DNA of 64,000 bases from Marinimicrobium hydrolyticum (GTDB lineage Bacteria; Pseudomonadota; Gammaproteobacteria; Pseudomonadales; Cellvibrionaceae): positions 558,001 through 622,000 of the forward strand of contig NZ_JAVDDU010000002.1 in NCBI RefSeq assembly GCF_030848505.1, written 5' to 3'. The notes under the pieces were generated by a model. That model had not been told where the DNA came from and did not search any database. It saw only the letters and a list, made by a program, of their open reading frames with translations. Made by a program: the position numbers and the translations under genes. Shown here piece by piece: positions 9,109 through 18,435 of this stretch. The number at the start of each line of letters is the position of its first letter. Positions within the stretch are counted from its first letter, which is position 1.

Positions 9109-9601
9109 TAGTCAATACCTTTGCCATACTCGAGGGACCTTCGACTGATGCCGTCACGGGCCAATCGCTTGCGCCCACTTTAGCTGAACCTATACCGCAT
9201 GTTAGTATATAGCTCACGTAATCTCAAAGCTCTAACATAGCAACCCAGACATCAGTGCTGATGCTACCATATCCAGTGTAGAACTAATTTCCTTGCTAAC
9301 GCCCCCCCCGCGCCAGACTTGAGAACAGTGTCACAAAAGTCGAGGCTTCTATCTCTGGCTACCGCCCCATTCCAGCAAACAAAGCTTCCGGTAGCACCGG
9401 TAGATGCCTCGATTCTGAGGCAGACACGTACGCCCCCATTAGTCAGCCTAGCTATACGCTTTTCAACTCGGCTAAACCCCAACCAAAAATGCGCGGCATG
9501 AGAGCCTAAATCCCGCGTCACTCCTAAGATCGCTAACCGGCCGTCCTGAAAAAAGTGAGTGCACCGTGAACAAGGCCCACAAGCAATAGGTGATCTCGAC
9601 C
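9109..9601. other. 493-bp gene-free stretch
   Basis: This region lies upstream of the 8275-9108 gene and downstream of the CapK-like gene. Short frames on both strands have no ribosome binding site, no family resemblance and no coding-like composition. It should hold the promoter of the secreted jelly-roll gene near its left edge, but I could not pick a convincing -35/-10 or sigma-54 element, nor a clear terminator for the gene ending at 9602. Nothing else is supported here. Confidence 0.5.
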
Positions 9602-10930
9602 TCAGCGCAACATCGACTTCACCACCCGCATCTTTCCAGATGCCTCCCTGGGAACAGCATCACAGAAGGCAAACTCACAGCTGATATCCGGGTGTATTCT
9701 TTGTTGTATACCCGCTTCAATTGAACCAACCAACTGATCGCTCCATTTTCCTGTCTTGACGATGTTGATCTTGAATCTGTTTAGCTCCTCTTGGATTACC
9801 TGAAACTGACTGAAGGCGCCGCTGTTCGCTTGTAGCCCTTCAAATATGTACATAACGGATTCAGGGTGAATCTCTCTTCCGGATGGGGTCTTGATAATGT
9901 CGTATGCCCGGCCATGAACATTCTCGAGCACGGGTAGGGTCCGGCCGCAGGGGCATTCCTCATCTGACATGGTGGCGTAATCGCCGACTTTGTAGCGTAT
10001 CAGCGGTGTCGCCTGATTAAAATAATCGGTTACCACGATCTGGCCTGTTTTTGCCGGCTGACCATCGTCGTCCACCAGCTCAATGAACATGTTGTCTGAC
10101 ATCACGTGCAAGCGACCGTGCTCGCATTCGTGGGCTATCGAACCCACCTCCCCGCAACCATATTCATTAAACACTTTTACGCCCCACACAACTTCTATGT
10201 GCTTACGGACTGGCTCACTAAGTACCTCAGACGTCGTAATGATGCACCGAATGGAGTTCACCCGGGGGAGACCTTCGGATTCTACGAAATGTGTTAGGGC
10301 TTCGATGGCGCTTACGTACCCATACAGGTACTTGGGTTTGAATTTTTGAATTTTTTGGTAATGCGCTCTTAATTCCGTTGCGGCCAAATCGAATGCCGAT
10401 ATTCGCCGCCGATTTGAGACGAAGTCAATCAACTTGGCTTTGTTGGAATCCAGCGATCCATGCGGAACCCCCCAAAAGCGCGCTTGACTGTCACCAATGC
10501 TTACTCCGGCCCAGCCGTAGGATCTCCACGTAGCCACGCGCTCCCTGGCCAATGCATCGGGGTTTTTGTAAAGCTTTACCGGCTCCCCCGTGGAGCCACC
10601 CGTCGTTTTCGCAGAAGAGAAACGCGCCTTGTACGTAACCAGCTTGTCAATGTTGTTGATCAAATCGGACTTCTCAAGAAACGGTATACTTCTTAATAGC
10701 TCCTGGGCTGACTTTCCCGGCTCGAGTTCCGGGATTCGATCTTGGTAAAACGATGAGTGTTTTTTGGCAAACGCAAGGATGCTGCGAAGCTTTTGATCTG
10801 TGTAGTCACGCTGCTGATCTTGGGACATGTATTGTTGATTTTTGTAACTGCGCATGTGCTTGTGTATCAGCTCACCCCTGAGCAAGGTGGCCGGATAGTA
10901 AAGCATGTACCTGGAAATGTGGCCATCCAT
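9602..10930 (-). CDS. CapK/PaaK-like adenylate-forming enzyme
   Basis: 442-aa member of the phenylacetate-CoA ligase/CapK branch of AMP-forming enzymes. The adenylate P-loop TTGGSTGEP is around residue 110, followed by NEYGCGEVG (the acceptor/AMP motif), a CPCGR segment and a C-terminal EASGKMRVV with the conserved lysine. CapK-like proteins are common in capsule loci and probably activate a carboxylic acid for transfer; the acid is unknown. The start at ATG 10930 is decided by GGAGG 6-8 nt upstream; the longer TTG start places that Shine-Dalgarno inside the gene. It follows the GT2 at 10966 by 35 bp in one minus-strand operon. With the acyltransferases and deacetylases of the locus it suggests an unusual acyl decoration. 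Confidence 0.8.
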   Translation of the reverse strand: MDGHISRYMLYYPATLLRGELIHKHMRSYKNQQYMSQDQQRDYTDQKLRSILAFAKKHSSFYQDRIPELEPGKSAQELLRSIPFLEKSDLINNIDKLVTYKARFSSAKTTGGSTGEPVKLYKNPDALARERVATWRSYGWAGVSIGDSQARFWGVPHGSLDSNKAKLIDFVSNRRRISAFDLAATELRAHYQKIQKFKPKYLYGYVSAIEALTHFVESEGLPRVNSIRCIITTSEVLSEPVRKHIEVVWGVKVFNEYGCGEVGSIAHECEHGRLHVMSDNMFIELVDDDGQPAKTGQIVVTDYFNQATPLIRYKVGDYATMSDEECPCGRTLPVLENVHGRAYDIIKTPSGREIHPESVMYIFEGLQANSGAFSQFQVIQEELNRFKINIVKTGKWSDQLVGSIEAGIQQRIHPDISCEFAFCDAVPREASGKMRVVKSMLR

Positions 10931-10965
10931 AATGCCGCCTCCGTACAACAGAAAACAGGGAATAC

Positions 10966-11928
10966 TTAGCTCGCTCTAACTCGTTTACCTAACGCAAGAT
11001 TTAACACTGAGCACAATCGCCCAATGTAGTAGAAGTAGAATATGGCCGAGTTTATGATGATGCTGGCCGGCCCAGCGTGCCTGAATTTGTAAATCGAACT
11101 GAGAAAAAGTAGACCTACAATGCCAGCTAAACCCGCCATCAACGGAACTGGGTTTACTGGAGCGTATATAAACGCGCTTATTGCCAAGATATGAAATAGG
11201 AAGATAAGAATTGCCACAATGGCGACTTTAGACGAAAGGATGGTACTTATACTTTTGGTGTCGCCTTGTCCGTGCCATGCTTCTCTACAAACAAATTCCC
11301 GCAGGCTCTTGGGGTAACCTCGATGGATCGCTTTAAGAGCGGGATTGTTAACGAGTGTTGCCCCAGACTTCTTGGCTCTAATGCAAAAGTCGTAGTCTTC
11401 ACCCGTTTCATGCTCGGCACTGAATCCACCCAAGGCATCGAATAGCTCTCGTGTTACCAGTAGATGGCCGGTGCCCAGGTGAGTCGTTTTCTTCTCCTGG
11501 CTCACCTTCCCAAACCAATGTTTCTCAAGCCACCCTCCATTATCCGGAGGGACACAATGTGAGCCAGTTATTAAATAGGGGTTTTCCTGCATAGTTCGAC
11601 AAACCGAATTAATCTCGCGGAACCACTCGTCCGTGAGACTAACGTCAGAATCAATGAAAACAAGTATTGGGGCCGAGCTTTCCTCTACACCACGGTTTCT
11701 TACTTCGCCGATGGTTCCGCCCTTCTTTGTGACGACTGTCGCGCCAGCAGAGCGTGCAATGTCACAGGTGGCATCGGTTGATTCGTTGTCCACGACGATC
11801 ACCTCAATGGGGATTCTCCATTTGTGGTTCATGACGACGCGGATTGTTTCCCCGATGTTGTTCTTCTCATTTTTCGCGGGGATAATAAAAGAGATCTGCG
11901 GAACTTGATAAGTACCAACGCTGGCCAT
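10966..11928 (-). CDS. glycosyltransferase family 2 with C-terminal membrane segments
   Basis: 320 aa. GT2 features: ISFIIPAKNEKNNIGETI at the N-terminus, VVDNESTDAT, the DxD strand VFIDSDVSL and the GEDYDFCIRAKK motif, then HRGYPKSLREFVCREAWHGQGD and three hydrophobic C-terminal helices. It is paralogous to the GT2 at 7336, the two aligning along their whole length. ATG 11928 has AAGGAAG about 6 nt upstream. It is the first gene of a two-gene minus-strand operon with the CapK-like enzyme, which is consistent with adding a sugar that is then acylated, though the link is inference. The donor sugar is unknown. Confidence 0.85.
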   Translation of the reverse strand: MASVGTYQVPQISFIIPAKNEKNNIGETIRVVMNHKWRIPIEVIVVDNESTDATCDIARSAGATVVTKKGGTIGEVRNRGVEESSAPILVFIDSDVSLTDEWFREINSVCRTMQENPYLITGSHCVPPDNGGWLEKHWFGKVSQEKKTTHLGTGHLLVTRELFDALGGFSAEHETGEDYDFCIRAKKSGATLVNNPALKAIHRGYPKSLREFVCREAWHGQGDTKSISTILSSKVAIVAILIFLFHILAISAFIYAPVNPVPLMAGLAGIVGLLFLSSIYKFRHAGPASIIINSAIFYFYYIGRLCSVLNLALGKRVRAS

Positions 11929-12269
11929 TGAGTTACTTCCTTTATCCTTGGCTTAAATTTTCTATACGCTGTAGACGCGGAGCAGCGCTTTATGTTCCGT
12001 ACTGACGCCGAAAACCGCGCGCTTGTTTAGTCGTCCTTTTTGCCCAAGTGTTGGATTATCTTACGACGCTAGGGAGTCAATTGGGCGACAAGGACGAATT
12101 ATTTTTTTGAGGCCAATTTGGGCCACCATTCTTTTTCTTTTTAGTCGCATTTTTCAGCAAATGAGTGGCAGTGCTCAATTTACCGATTCCGAACTTTCGG
12201 TTCCCTTGGGGATGGGCTAATCTCAGTGCGACTTTAGCCACCCGTAATGCCCTTTTGAGGTTTAGCAGT
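11929..12269. other. 341-bp divergent intergenic region
   Basis: This separates the minus-strand GT2/CapK operon from the plus-strand jelly-roll gene and so must hold both promoters. The 50 bp before the plus-strand ATG (12220-12269) are similar to the 55 bp before the paralogue at 13435: both have a CACC-GTAATG block, then TTTGAG and CAGT directly before ATG. That shows the duplication included the leader. No convincing sigma-70 or sigma-54 promoter could be fixed by eye. Confidence 0.5.
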
Positions 12270-13112
12270 ATGAAAATGAAGTACAATTTCGTGATGTTGT
12301 TCACAGGATTTTTGTTAACCGCCACTGTGGCGGCGCAGCCTTTTATGGAGGACGATTTCAGTAGCGGTGATTTGTCCAAATCCATGAACGGGTTCCAATG
12401 GTCCGGAATCGGTTCATCCGCGGATGTATCAAACCCGGTCCACGTCAGAGAAACCACTGGCAGAAACGGCGAAACCACCAATGCACTCCATTTCCGTTAT
12501 CGGGCCGGCAGCAACTGGGTGGAAAAGCGCTTCGATACAGTCAACCCTCATCGAGAGCTTTGGGTTAGGTACTGGATTAAAGTACCCGAGAATTATCAGC
12601 ACGGCAGCGGCAGCCCACACAACAATAAGTTTTTTGCCATTTGGATGGATGGTTATTCCTCCAAAGGCGAAGGCCCGACTGTGTTCTGGAATTATTGGCG
12701 GAGTAGCGAAGGGGCCACCCTCACGGTAAGCAATTCCAGAGGGCAAAAGCGGGTTTCCGGACCGAACGTGGAGAGGGTCCCCTTTATCAGAGTTCCACAG
12801 GATCGGGGGCGCTGGATGCAGGTAGTCCTTAGAGTTAAAGCCGCCACTAACCGCAGCTCAAACGATGGGATCATTGAAACCTACCGGCGCTGGGAGAATG
12901 AGGATAAGTTCACAAAAATCCAAGAAGTTCGGGATGCCGATATCGCTGTACCACCGAGCGGGCCGGACGGTTGGCGTCGGGGCTATGTGATGGGCTATGC
13001 CAACGCAGCTTACGCTCAGGATACCACCTGGATCATTGATGACATGGCGTTTTCCAGCTCCAGCTTGCTGCAGACCACTGCGCGGCCGCTGCCACCGCAC
13101 CCTCACAACTAA
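12270..13112 (+). CDS. secreted jelly-roll protein, tandem copy 1 (possible polysaccharide lyase or glycan-binding)
   Basis: 280 aa from ATG 12270, which starts a good signal peptide (MKMKYNFVMLFTGFLLTATVAA, cleavage before QPF); GAGG lies ~12 nt upstream. The upstream part of the open frame to 12165 is not signal-peptide-like and is left out. The mature protein is strongly beta (ELWVRYWIKVPENYQHG, NNKFFAIWMDGYSS, PTVFWNYWRSS, RWMQVVLRVK, TWIIDDMAFSSSSLL), a laminin-G/concanavalin-like pattern also used by several polysaccharide lyases. It has near-identical blocks with the neighbour at 13435. The function is not known; the EPS setting suggests it acts on or binds the exported polymer. A short proline-rich tail ends the protein. 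Confidence 0.7.
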   Translation: MKMKYNFVMLFTGFLLTATVAAQPFMEDDFSSGDLSKSMNGFQWSGIGSSADVSNPVHVRETTGRNGETTNALHFRYRAGSNWVEKRFDTVNPHRELWVRYWIKVPENYQHGSGSPHNNKFFAIWMDGYSSKGEGPTVFWNYWRSSEGATLTVSNSRGQKRVSGPNVERVPFIRVPQDRGRWMQVVLRVKAATNRSSNDGIIETYRRWENEDKFTKIQEVRDADIAVPPSGPDGWRRGYVMGYANAAYAQDTTWIIDDMAFSSSSLLQTTARPLPPHPHN

Positions 13113-13434
13113 AGAGTCGCAACCAAGACATAAGCTTAAGTAATATCAGCATGCGTGCACGGAAGCATGCTCCCCCCTTTCTTCATCTCCTTCCAAAGTC
13201 GCTCCTCCCACAAAAATAACCCTCGCGTGGTTTACGGCGACGGACACAGTTCTTTCAATACTATTCTCCTAAGTGTTTCCAGAAATTACCATGCTTATTT
13301 TGGGGAACTTGTCAGTATTGGTGCTGCCCATGCGTTGCGCCTTTTTGAGTCCTTTGCTTTCCAAGCCAAAAGGGTCGGCTAGGCTCGCATCGGCGGCTTG
13401 CGTCACCAGTAATGACCATTTGAGATTAAACAGT
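13113..13434. other. 322-bp spacer between tandem paralogues
   Basis: No gene with a credible start is seen. The right end repeats the leader of the first copy in diverged form (see 12220-12269). The large spacer suggests the second copy has its own promoter instead of simple read-through, but no clear promoter or terminator was found. Confidence 0.45.
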
Positions 13435-14274
13435 ATGAGAATGAAGATCAGTTTCATGACCTTGTTGACGGGGCTTATGTTGTCCGCCTCGGTAGCAGCA
13501 CAGCCTATAATGATCGACGATTTCAGTTCCGGAGACGTGTCGAAGACCATGAACGGTTTTAAATGGTCAGGGAGCGATTCAGCTAACGACCTGTCCAGTG
13601 TGACTCATGTCGCGGAAACTGAAACCCGCAAGGGTGAGCTCGGTCACGGGTTGCACTTTCGCTATAAGGCGGGCAGCAGTTGGACTGAAAAGCGGTTTGA
13701 CCTCGGTAACCCGCATCGGGAAGTCTGGGTCCGGTATTGGATTAGGGTGCCAGATAACTTTAAGCATGGCAGCGGTAACCCAAACAACAATAAGTTCTTT
13801 GCCCTCTGGATGGATGGTTACTCCTCAAAAGGCGACGGCCCGACAGTGTTCTGGAATTACTGGCGAAGTGATAATGGCGCCGAACTAACGGTAAGCTATT
13901 CCCATGGCCAGAAAACCGTCTCTGGCCCAAATGCGCAAAGAACCGACTTCATCGATGACTCGGCGGATCGGGGGCGTTGGATGGAGGTTGTGCTGAGAGT
14001 CAAGGCTGCGACTGATCGCAACTCAAATGATGGCATCATCGAAACTCACCGGCGCTGGGAGGGAGAGGGATCCTTTACCAAGATTCACGAGATTAAGGAT
14101 GCCAACATCGCGGCGCCACCCGGCGGCCCCAACGGCTGGCACAGTGGCTATATCATGGGCTATGCCAATGCCACTTACTCGGAAGACACAATCTGGGTGA
14201 TCGACGAAATTGAGTTCTCAAACTCCAGCCTACTGCAAAGCGCTGCTCGTCCAAGGCCGCCTATTCCCCAATAA
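13435..14274 (+). CDS. secreted jelly-roll protein, tandem copy 2 (possible polysaccharide lyase or glycan-binding)
   Basis: 279 aa. The signal peptide begins at ATG 13435 (MRMKISFMTLLTGLMLSASVAA, cleavage before QPI). It is colinear with the product of 12270-13112: both share the DDFSSGD start, HREVWVRYWI / HRELWVRYWI, NNKFFALWMDGYSSKGDGPTVFWNYWR-type core, and the SNDGIIETHRRWE region. The many conserved Trp, Tyr and Asp residues show the fold and any active site are kept in both copies, so the duplication is functional, not decaying. Activity is unassigned; endolytic polysaccharide lyase or structural glycan-binding protein are the main options. Confidence 0.7.
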   Translation: MRMKISFMTLLTGLMLSASVAAQPIMIDDFSSGDVSKTMNGFKWSGSDSANDLSSVTHVAETETRKGELGHGLHFRYKAGSSWTEKRFDLGNPHREVWVRYWIRVPDNFKHGSGNPNNNKFFALWMDGYSSKGDGPTVFWNYWRSDNGAELTVSYSHGQKTVSGPNAQRTDFIDDSADRGRWMEVVLRVKAATDRNSNDGIIETHRRWEGEGSFTKIHEIKDANIAAPPGGPNGWHSGYIMGYANATYSEDTIWVIDEIEFSNSSLLQSAARPRPPIPQ

Positions 14275-14491
14275 ACAGCCTCTCGGGTCCCACACCTACA
14301 AGGCAACTGGCATGCACGGATGCAGCCCCTCCTCCCCTTGTATCGTGGTCTTCTGCGGACAACCCCGTTAACTGCCTTTCGAGGTCGCCCTAACTACGGT
14401 ATCATTTGGCCGGCCGCCAGCGCCTGTCACGTTGGCGCATCGTTAAACCTGAGCACGCCTGTCGCTCGGTCTGCTGCCCGGAGCAAGGAAC

Positions 14492-15424
14492 ATGCCTTTT
14501 TTTTCTGTTGTCATACCGACATTTAACCGCGAAAGCATGGTGGCAGATGCCATAGAAGCGGCGCTGAGCCAGGATTTTACGGACTACGAAATTATAGTAG
14601 TTGACGACGGTTCCACAGACGGCACCGCACGAATTGTAGAAGCCTACGGAGCCAAGGTTCAGTATTACCGCCAAGACAATGCGGGTGTGGCTACAGCCAG
14701 GAACACCGGGGTAGCGCTATCCCACGGCGAGTACATTTGCTATTTGGACAGTGATGATCTTTGGCCACAAACCAAATTGTCAGAGTATAAGGACGTCATA
14801 GACCAAAACCCTGGCGCGCCCTTTATCTTCTCTGACTTCCATAAGCATAACGTCAAGAACCCAAAGCCCTACGAAATTTCAAATTCGGAGATTTTTCCAT
14901 ATATCTTTGATTTGGCGGAACCGGCCGGCCAAAACACCTACACACTGAAGGGCGATTCTCTACTGCGCTTATTGTTGCGTGGTTATCCCTTGTATCCCTC
15001 GACCTTCGCCATTCACCGGTCAGTGCACAACCACTATCGATGGGATCCAGGCATACTTAAATCCGAAGACTTTAATTTGGTTCTCAAGCTCAGCTGTCAG
15101 TATCCGTTTTTGTACATTGATCAGAGCTTGGCAACCGTGAGGGTGCACGACTCCAACAAATCGTCGGACTTTATCACCAAAAATCATATTAATACCGCCA
15201 GTATGAAGCTACTGCGTGATTTGTACTTACCCAAGTCCAAACGCTCACTCTGCAACCACTATATTTCTCAGAAGTACTTCGGTGACGGCACCAGCTACTT
15301 TAAGAAAGGCCTGTACAGGCTTTCTGTCGCCAATATTGTTCGCTCCCTGGGCTTCCGGGAAAACTGGGTAAGGTTAATGAAATCCACGGTAGGGAAACTC
15401 TGGAGGCGCGAAAATGCCCAGTAA
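14492..15424 (+). CDS. glycosyltransferase family 2
   Basis: 310 aa, soluble GT-A enzyme. Motifs: FFSVVIPTFNRESMV, VDDGSTDGT, the DxD strand CYLDSDDLW, and the SEDFNLVLKL acidic motif before the C-terminal helices. GGAGCAAGGA lies just before the ATG. It transfers a sugar to the lipid-linked repeat; the donor is unknown. The next gene starts inside its end (11 bp overlap), so the pair is translationally coupled. The 217-bp upstream spacer gives it its own promoter, separate from the jelly-roll genes. Confidence 0.88.
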   Translation: MPFFSVVIPTFNRESMVADAIEAALSQDFTDYEIIVVDDGSTDGTARIVEAYGAKVQYYRQDNAGVATARNTGVALSHGEYICYLDSDDLWPQTKLSEYKDVIDQNPGAPFIFSDFHKHNVKNPKPYEISNSEIFPYIFDLAEPAGQNTYTLKGDSLLRLLLRGYPLYPSTFAIHRSVHNHYRWDPGILKSEDFNLVLKLSCQYPFLYIDQSLATVRVHDSNKSSDFITKNHINTASMKLLRDLYLPKSKRSLCNHYISQKYFGDGTSYFKKGLYRLSVANIVRSLGFRENWVRLMKSTVGKLWRRENAQ

Positions 15425-16559
15425 GTCCGGCGTTCTAGCAGTAGGAAACTTTGACTCGAATATAGGTTACGCCTGGCGGCTGATGGAGTCGCTATGGTGT
15501 GACCTGGCCAAGGTTATGAGCGAGAGGGGGCACGAAATGCATGTTTGTTTTCCCTCGATATCGGTGGTTCCCGCCTGCCTGATCGAACACGACTATCAGG
15601 CCCATACCCTAGATTTTACAGACAAGTCTCTGACCGGTGTATTAAATCAACTCAAGTTTTTACGCCAAAACTCTATAAAGGTCGTGTACTTCACCGACGC
15701 CCGTACGGCGGCTTTTCGATATGCCCTGTTTCGATTCGCAGGTGTTGAAAAGATCATCATTCACGACCATACACCGGGCGTTCGCACGCGCCCTGGGCGA
15801 CTCAAGAGTTGGTACAAGGGCCTTTTGAACCGTCTTCCGCTGATTTCCTGCTCTGCGTGCTTCGCGGTCAGTCCTTACGTGGCTGATCGGCTGCATACGG
15901 TAAACTGCGTTCCAAAGCGTAAAATTCACTGTGTCACCAACGGCATTGCGGTGGGCACCCCTCCCCCTGAACGAGGTGAAAAAGATAAACTGACGGTCGT
16001 AACTGTAGGCCGGGCCAACTATTACAAAGGGATCGACTTTGCGATCAAGGTGGTTGAGCATTTAGTGAAGAATCTAGGTGTAACCAACCTGAATTATGTT
16101 CTTTTTGGTGACGGGCCAGACCTTGACGAATTTAAAGAATTCGCCGAGACGTGTGGTGTAACCCGACATGTAACGTTTGCTGGCGCTGTCAGTGATGTCC
16201 CTGAAAGACTTGTGCAGTGCGATATCGCCTTCCACCCTTCTAGGGGTGAGGCAATGTCTTTGGCGATTCTAGAGTATATGCGTGCAGGCTTACCGGTGGT
16301 CGCCTCTGACAATCCCTCAGTCAGCTCAGCGTTGGCTCACAACGAGTATGCTCTCCTGTACCGAGAAGGCGAAGTCACAGAAGCAGCTGAGGCACTCAAA
16401 ACCCTACTAGAATCCCCAGAAACCCGTCTGCGCCTCGGCTCAGCGGCCAGAAAAAAGGTCGAGTCTCAGTTCTCAGACGAGAGCATGTCGCGCCGATTTG
16501 TCGTAGCGGTAGAGGCCACAGTCCCGTTGACTCAAAGCGCCAAAACAGATTTCAAGTAA
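15414..16559 (+). CDS. glycosyltransferase family 4
   Basis: 381-aa GT-B enzyme. The C-terminal donor domain shows VTVGRANYYKGIDFAIKV, LFGDGPDLDEF, and the PSRGEAMSLAILEYMRAGLPVVAS segment with the E-x7-E-like pair of GT4. The N-terminal acceptor domain begins GVLAVGNFDSNIGYAWRLM. ATG 15414 has GGAGG 7 nt upstream, inside the end of the preceding GT2 gene. The two form a short plus-strand operon. The linkage made is not predictable from sequence. Confidence 0.88.
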   Translation: MPSKSGVLAVGNFDSNIGYAWRLMESLWCDLAKVMSERGHEMHVCFPSISVVPACLIEHDYQAHTLDFTDKSLTGVLNQLKFLRQNSIKVVYFTDARTAAFRYALFRFAGVEKIIIHDHTPGVRTRPGRLKSWYKGLLNRLPLISCSACFAVSPYVADRLHTVNCVPKRKIHCVTNGIAVGTPPPERGEKDKLTVVTVGRANYYKGIDFAIKVVEHLVKNLGVTNLNYVLFGDGPDLDEFKEFAETCGVTRHVTFAGAVSDVPERLVQCDIAFHPSRGEAMSLAILEYMRAGLPVVASDNPSVSSALAHNEYALLYREGEVTEAAEALKTLLESPETRLRLGSAARKKVESQFSDESMSRRFVVAVEATVPLTQSAKTDFK

Positions 16560-16738
16560 CATTCGAGTACCGCACATGCAGAACAAATTCAAACGCAATA
16601 TTGGCGACAAATCAGTTACAGATCAACTTTTCGCATTGCCGCGAACTTTTTCTGGTCACCTGAAATCGAACAAAAACATCTCGCACTGGTTCTATGTATA
16701 TACAGCTTTAGCCACGAAAAGTAGCAGGAGCAGCGTAT

Positions 16739-17368
16739 ATGTTGGTTGAGTTTTGTGGAATCCAAGGCGCCGGAAAAACGACTCTATCAAGGGAGCTTAA
16801 GGAGCAGATACCCGGGGCCACACTGTCAAGAGGACGCTCCGATAGAAATTTTTTGATCCGATTTAGGCTTTTGCACCGAATACTTGATGGGCTTAAAGTG
16901 CCGCACCTGTTTTTCAGATGCCTACCAAAAGCCAGGAGCAAGGAGGAACTTGAGTTAATTTGTCGCCTCTGTTGCTATGAATGGCACAAAAAAACACTTG
17001 ATGATGAAAAGGTTAATATTCTGGAAGAAAGTACTTATCACGCCCTTGCCAGGCTGGCTGGAATCAATAGCGGATACCTAAAGCTTGCAGCTCAAATAGC
17101 GCCACCAGATATTTTTGTATGGGTGACATGCAGAGAGGACATCGCCCTAGATAGAATACTCAATAGGCACTATGAAATTGATATTAACCACATGGAAAAA
17201 AATGAATCCCTTCACGCTTTATCAACCAGAAACATGATCATTAGCAGGATTGTCAGCAGACACGGTAAAAACGTATATAAAATAGACAACACGGATTCAG
17301 GCAAAGAGGAAGTCGCCTATATTGCGAAGTCAATTGTTAATAAGGTTAACAGTGCTTTCAGAAATTAA
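16739..17368 (+). CDS. P-loop kinase-like protein
   Basis: 209-aa protein with an N-terminal Walker A GIQGAGKTT (residues 7-15), as in small nucleotide/sugar kinases and AAA-like ATPases. An acidic VNILEESTYHAL strand may be the Walker B/DE-type substrate site, and an arginine-rich lid follows (DRILNRHYEIDINHMEKNES). An adenylylsulfate-kinase- or thymidylate-kinase-like fold is likely, but no specific family is recognised. AGGAG lies 9 nt before the ATG. The gene is visibly richer in A+T than its neighbours, suggesting recent acquisition. It converges tail to tail with the GT at 17370. In an EPS locus a sugar or lipid-carrier phosphorylating role is plausible but unproven. Confidence 0.65.
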   Translation: MLVEFCGIQGAGKTTLSRELKEQIPGATLSRGRSDRNFLIRFRLLHRILDGLKVPHLFFRCLPKARSKEELELICRLCCYEWHKKTLDDEKVNILEESTYHALARLAGINSGYLKLAAQIAPPDIFVWVTCREDIALDRILNRHYEIDINHMEKNESLHALSTRNMIISRIVSRHGKNVYKIDNTDSGKEEVAYIAKSIVNKVNSAFRN

Positions 17369-17369
17369 C

Positions 17370-18428
17370 CTAGAGATCTGCCAACCCCACTCTTCCCTCA
17401 GTAACGCCACTCGCTTCGTCTAACAAGAGATCGGCAGCGGCCTGAAATTCAAAGCGTCGGGAGTGCGCTCGTATTGCTTCCTCAGACCAATTTTCCTGCT
17501 TAGCTTTCAGCAAAGCTTCGGTCAGAGCAAACTCGTCTCCCGGTTCCACTAAAACTCCTACATCCTTTGGTACCACATCGCGCAGAAAACCGCGATTGAT
17601 AGAAATTACTGGCCGCCCATAGGTAAGTGCCAGCATAGCCGTCCCAGAAGTGAGCACCTCTTGGTAGGGTACACAAAGCACATCGCATGCGGAGATGTAC
17701 ATGGGCACATCCGCATCAGGAATAAAGCGGGAATCAATTCGTACATTAGGATTTTCTGCAGCCAAGGATTCGACTTCTTGCCGATAAGCGGCGCTGGAGA
17801 ACTGTCCAGCAATCAATAGATAGTCACCGCTTGTAGCGATTCGATTGAACGCACGAATCAACCCGTGAACATTTTTGTAGGGCCGACAAAACCCAAACAG
17901 TTCGACGATAAAAGCATTTTCAGTAAACCCCAATCTTTCCCTGGCTTCGATACGGGACGGAGCCTTGGGGTAGTAGCCGTTCCAGTTTCCGTGAGGAATG
18001 CAAAGGCACTTACTCTTAGCAGTAGGAAATTTTCCGACAAAGACTTTTTCTGCTTCCTTACCATGCACGAAGATCCGACTTGCCAATCGGATCAAAAGGA
18101 TACGTGCCCATACATCCACTTTGGGTACAGAACAGCGCTTGTGCGGCAGCAGATTATGAGCCGTCCAAAAAATCGCCTTCGCTCGAAAGTGAAGCACTAA
18201 TAACAGTAGAACAAAACGAAAAAATCTCCAATAGATCCCTAGCGACGGCCCTTCTGAAGAATAGTAGAACGACGGCCAATGAAAGTGGACGACGTCCTCC
18301 GAACCAATGTTGGCCCACATCCACTGCCCGGACCATTCCCCCGCGATAACTTCTACTTTGGGCGACAGGGCACTGTAAAAAGCGTCAGTATACGCAGAAC
18401 CGTTGTAAGGATAGGCGATAATTTTCAC
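17370..18428 (-). CDS. glycosyltransferase (GT4-like)
   Basis: 352 aa GT-B glycosyltransferase. The N-terminus MKIIAYPYNGS and a hydrophobic patch around residues 68-82 (membrane-associating) precede the acceptor domain (FWTAHNLLPH). The donor domain has LFGFCRPYKNVHGLIRAF, LLIAGQ, and the terminal VPYQEVLTSGTAMLALTYGRPVIS nucleotide-sugar motif. It is the last of five minus-strand genes starting at 23757 and lies 7 bp after the GT8-like gene. Donor and acceptor are unknown. Confidence 0.85.
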   Translation of the reverse strand: MKIIAYPYNGSAYTDAFYSALSPKVEVIAGEWSGQWMWANIGSEDVVHFHWPSFYYSSEGPSLGIYWRFFRFVLLLLVLHFRAKAIFWTAHNLLPHKRCSVPKVDVWARILLIRLASRIFVHGKEAEKVFVGKFPTAKSKCLCIPHGNWNGYYPKAPSRIEARERLGFTENAFIVELFGFCRPYKNVHGLIRAFNRIATSGDYLLIAGQFSSAAYRQEVESLAAENPNVRIDSRFIPDADVPMYISACDVLCVPYQEVLTSGTAMLALTYGRPVISINRGFLRDVVPKDVGVLVEPGDEFALTEALLKAKQENWSEEAIRAHSRRFEFQAAADLLLDEASGVTEGRVGLADL

Positions 18429-18435
18429 GAGTGAT

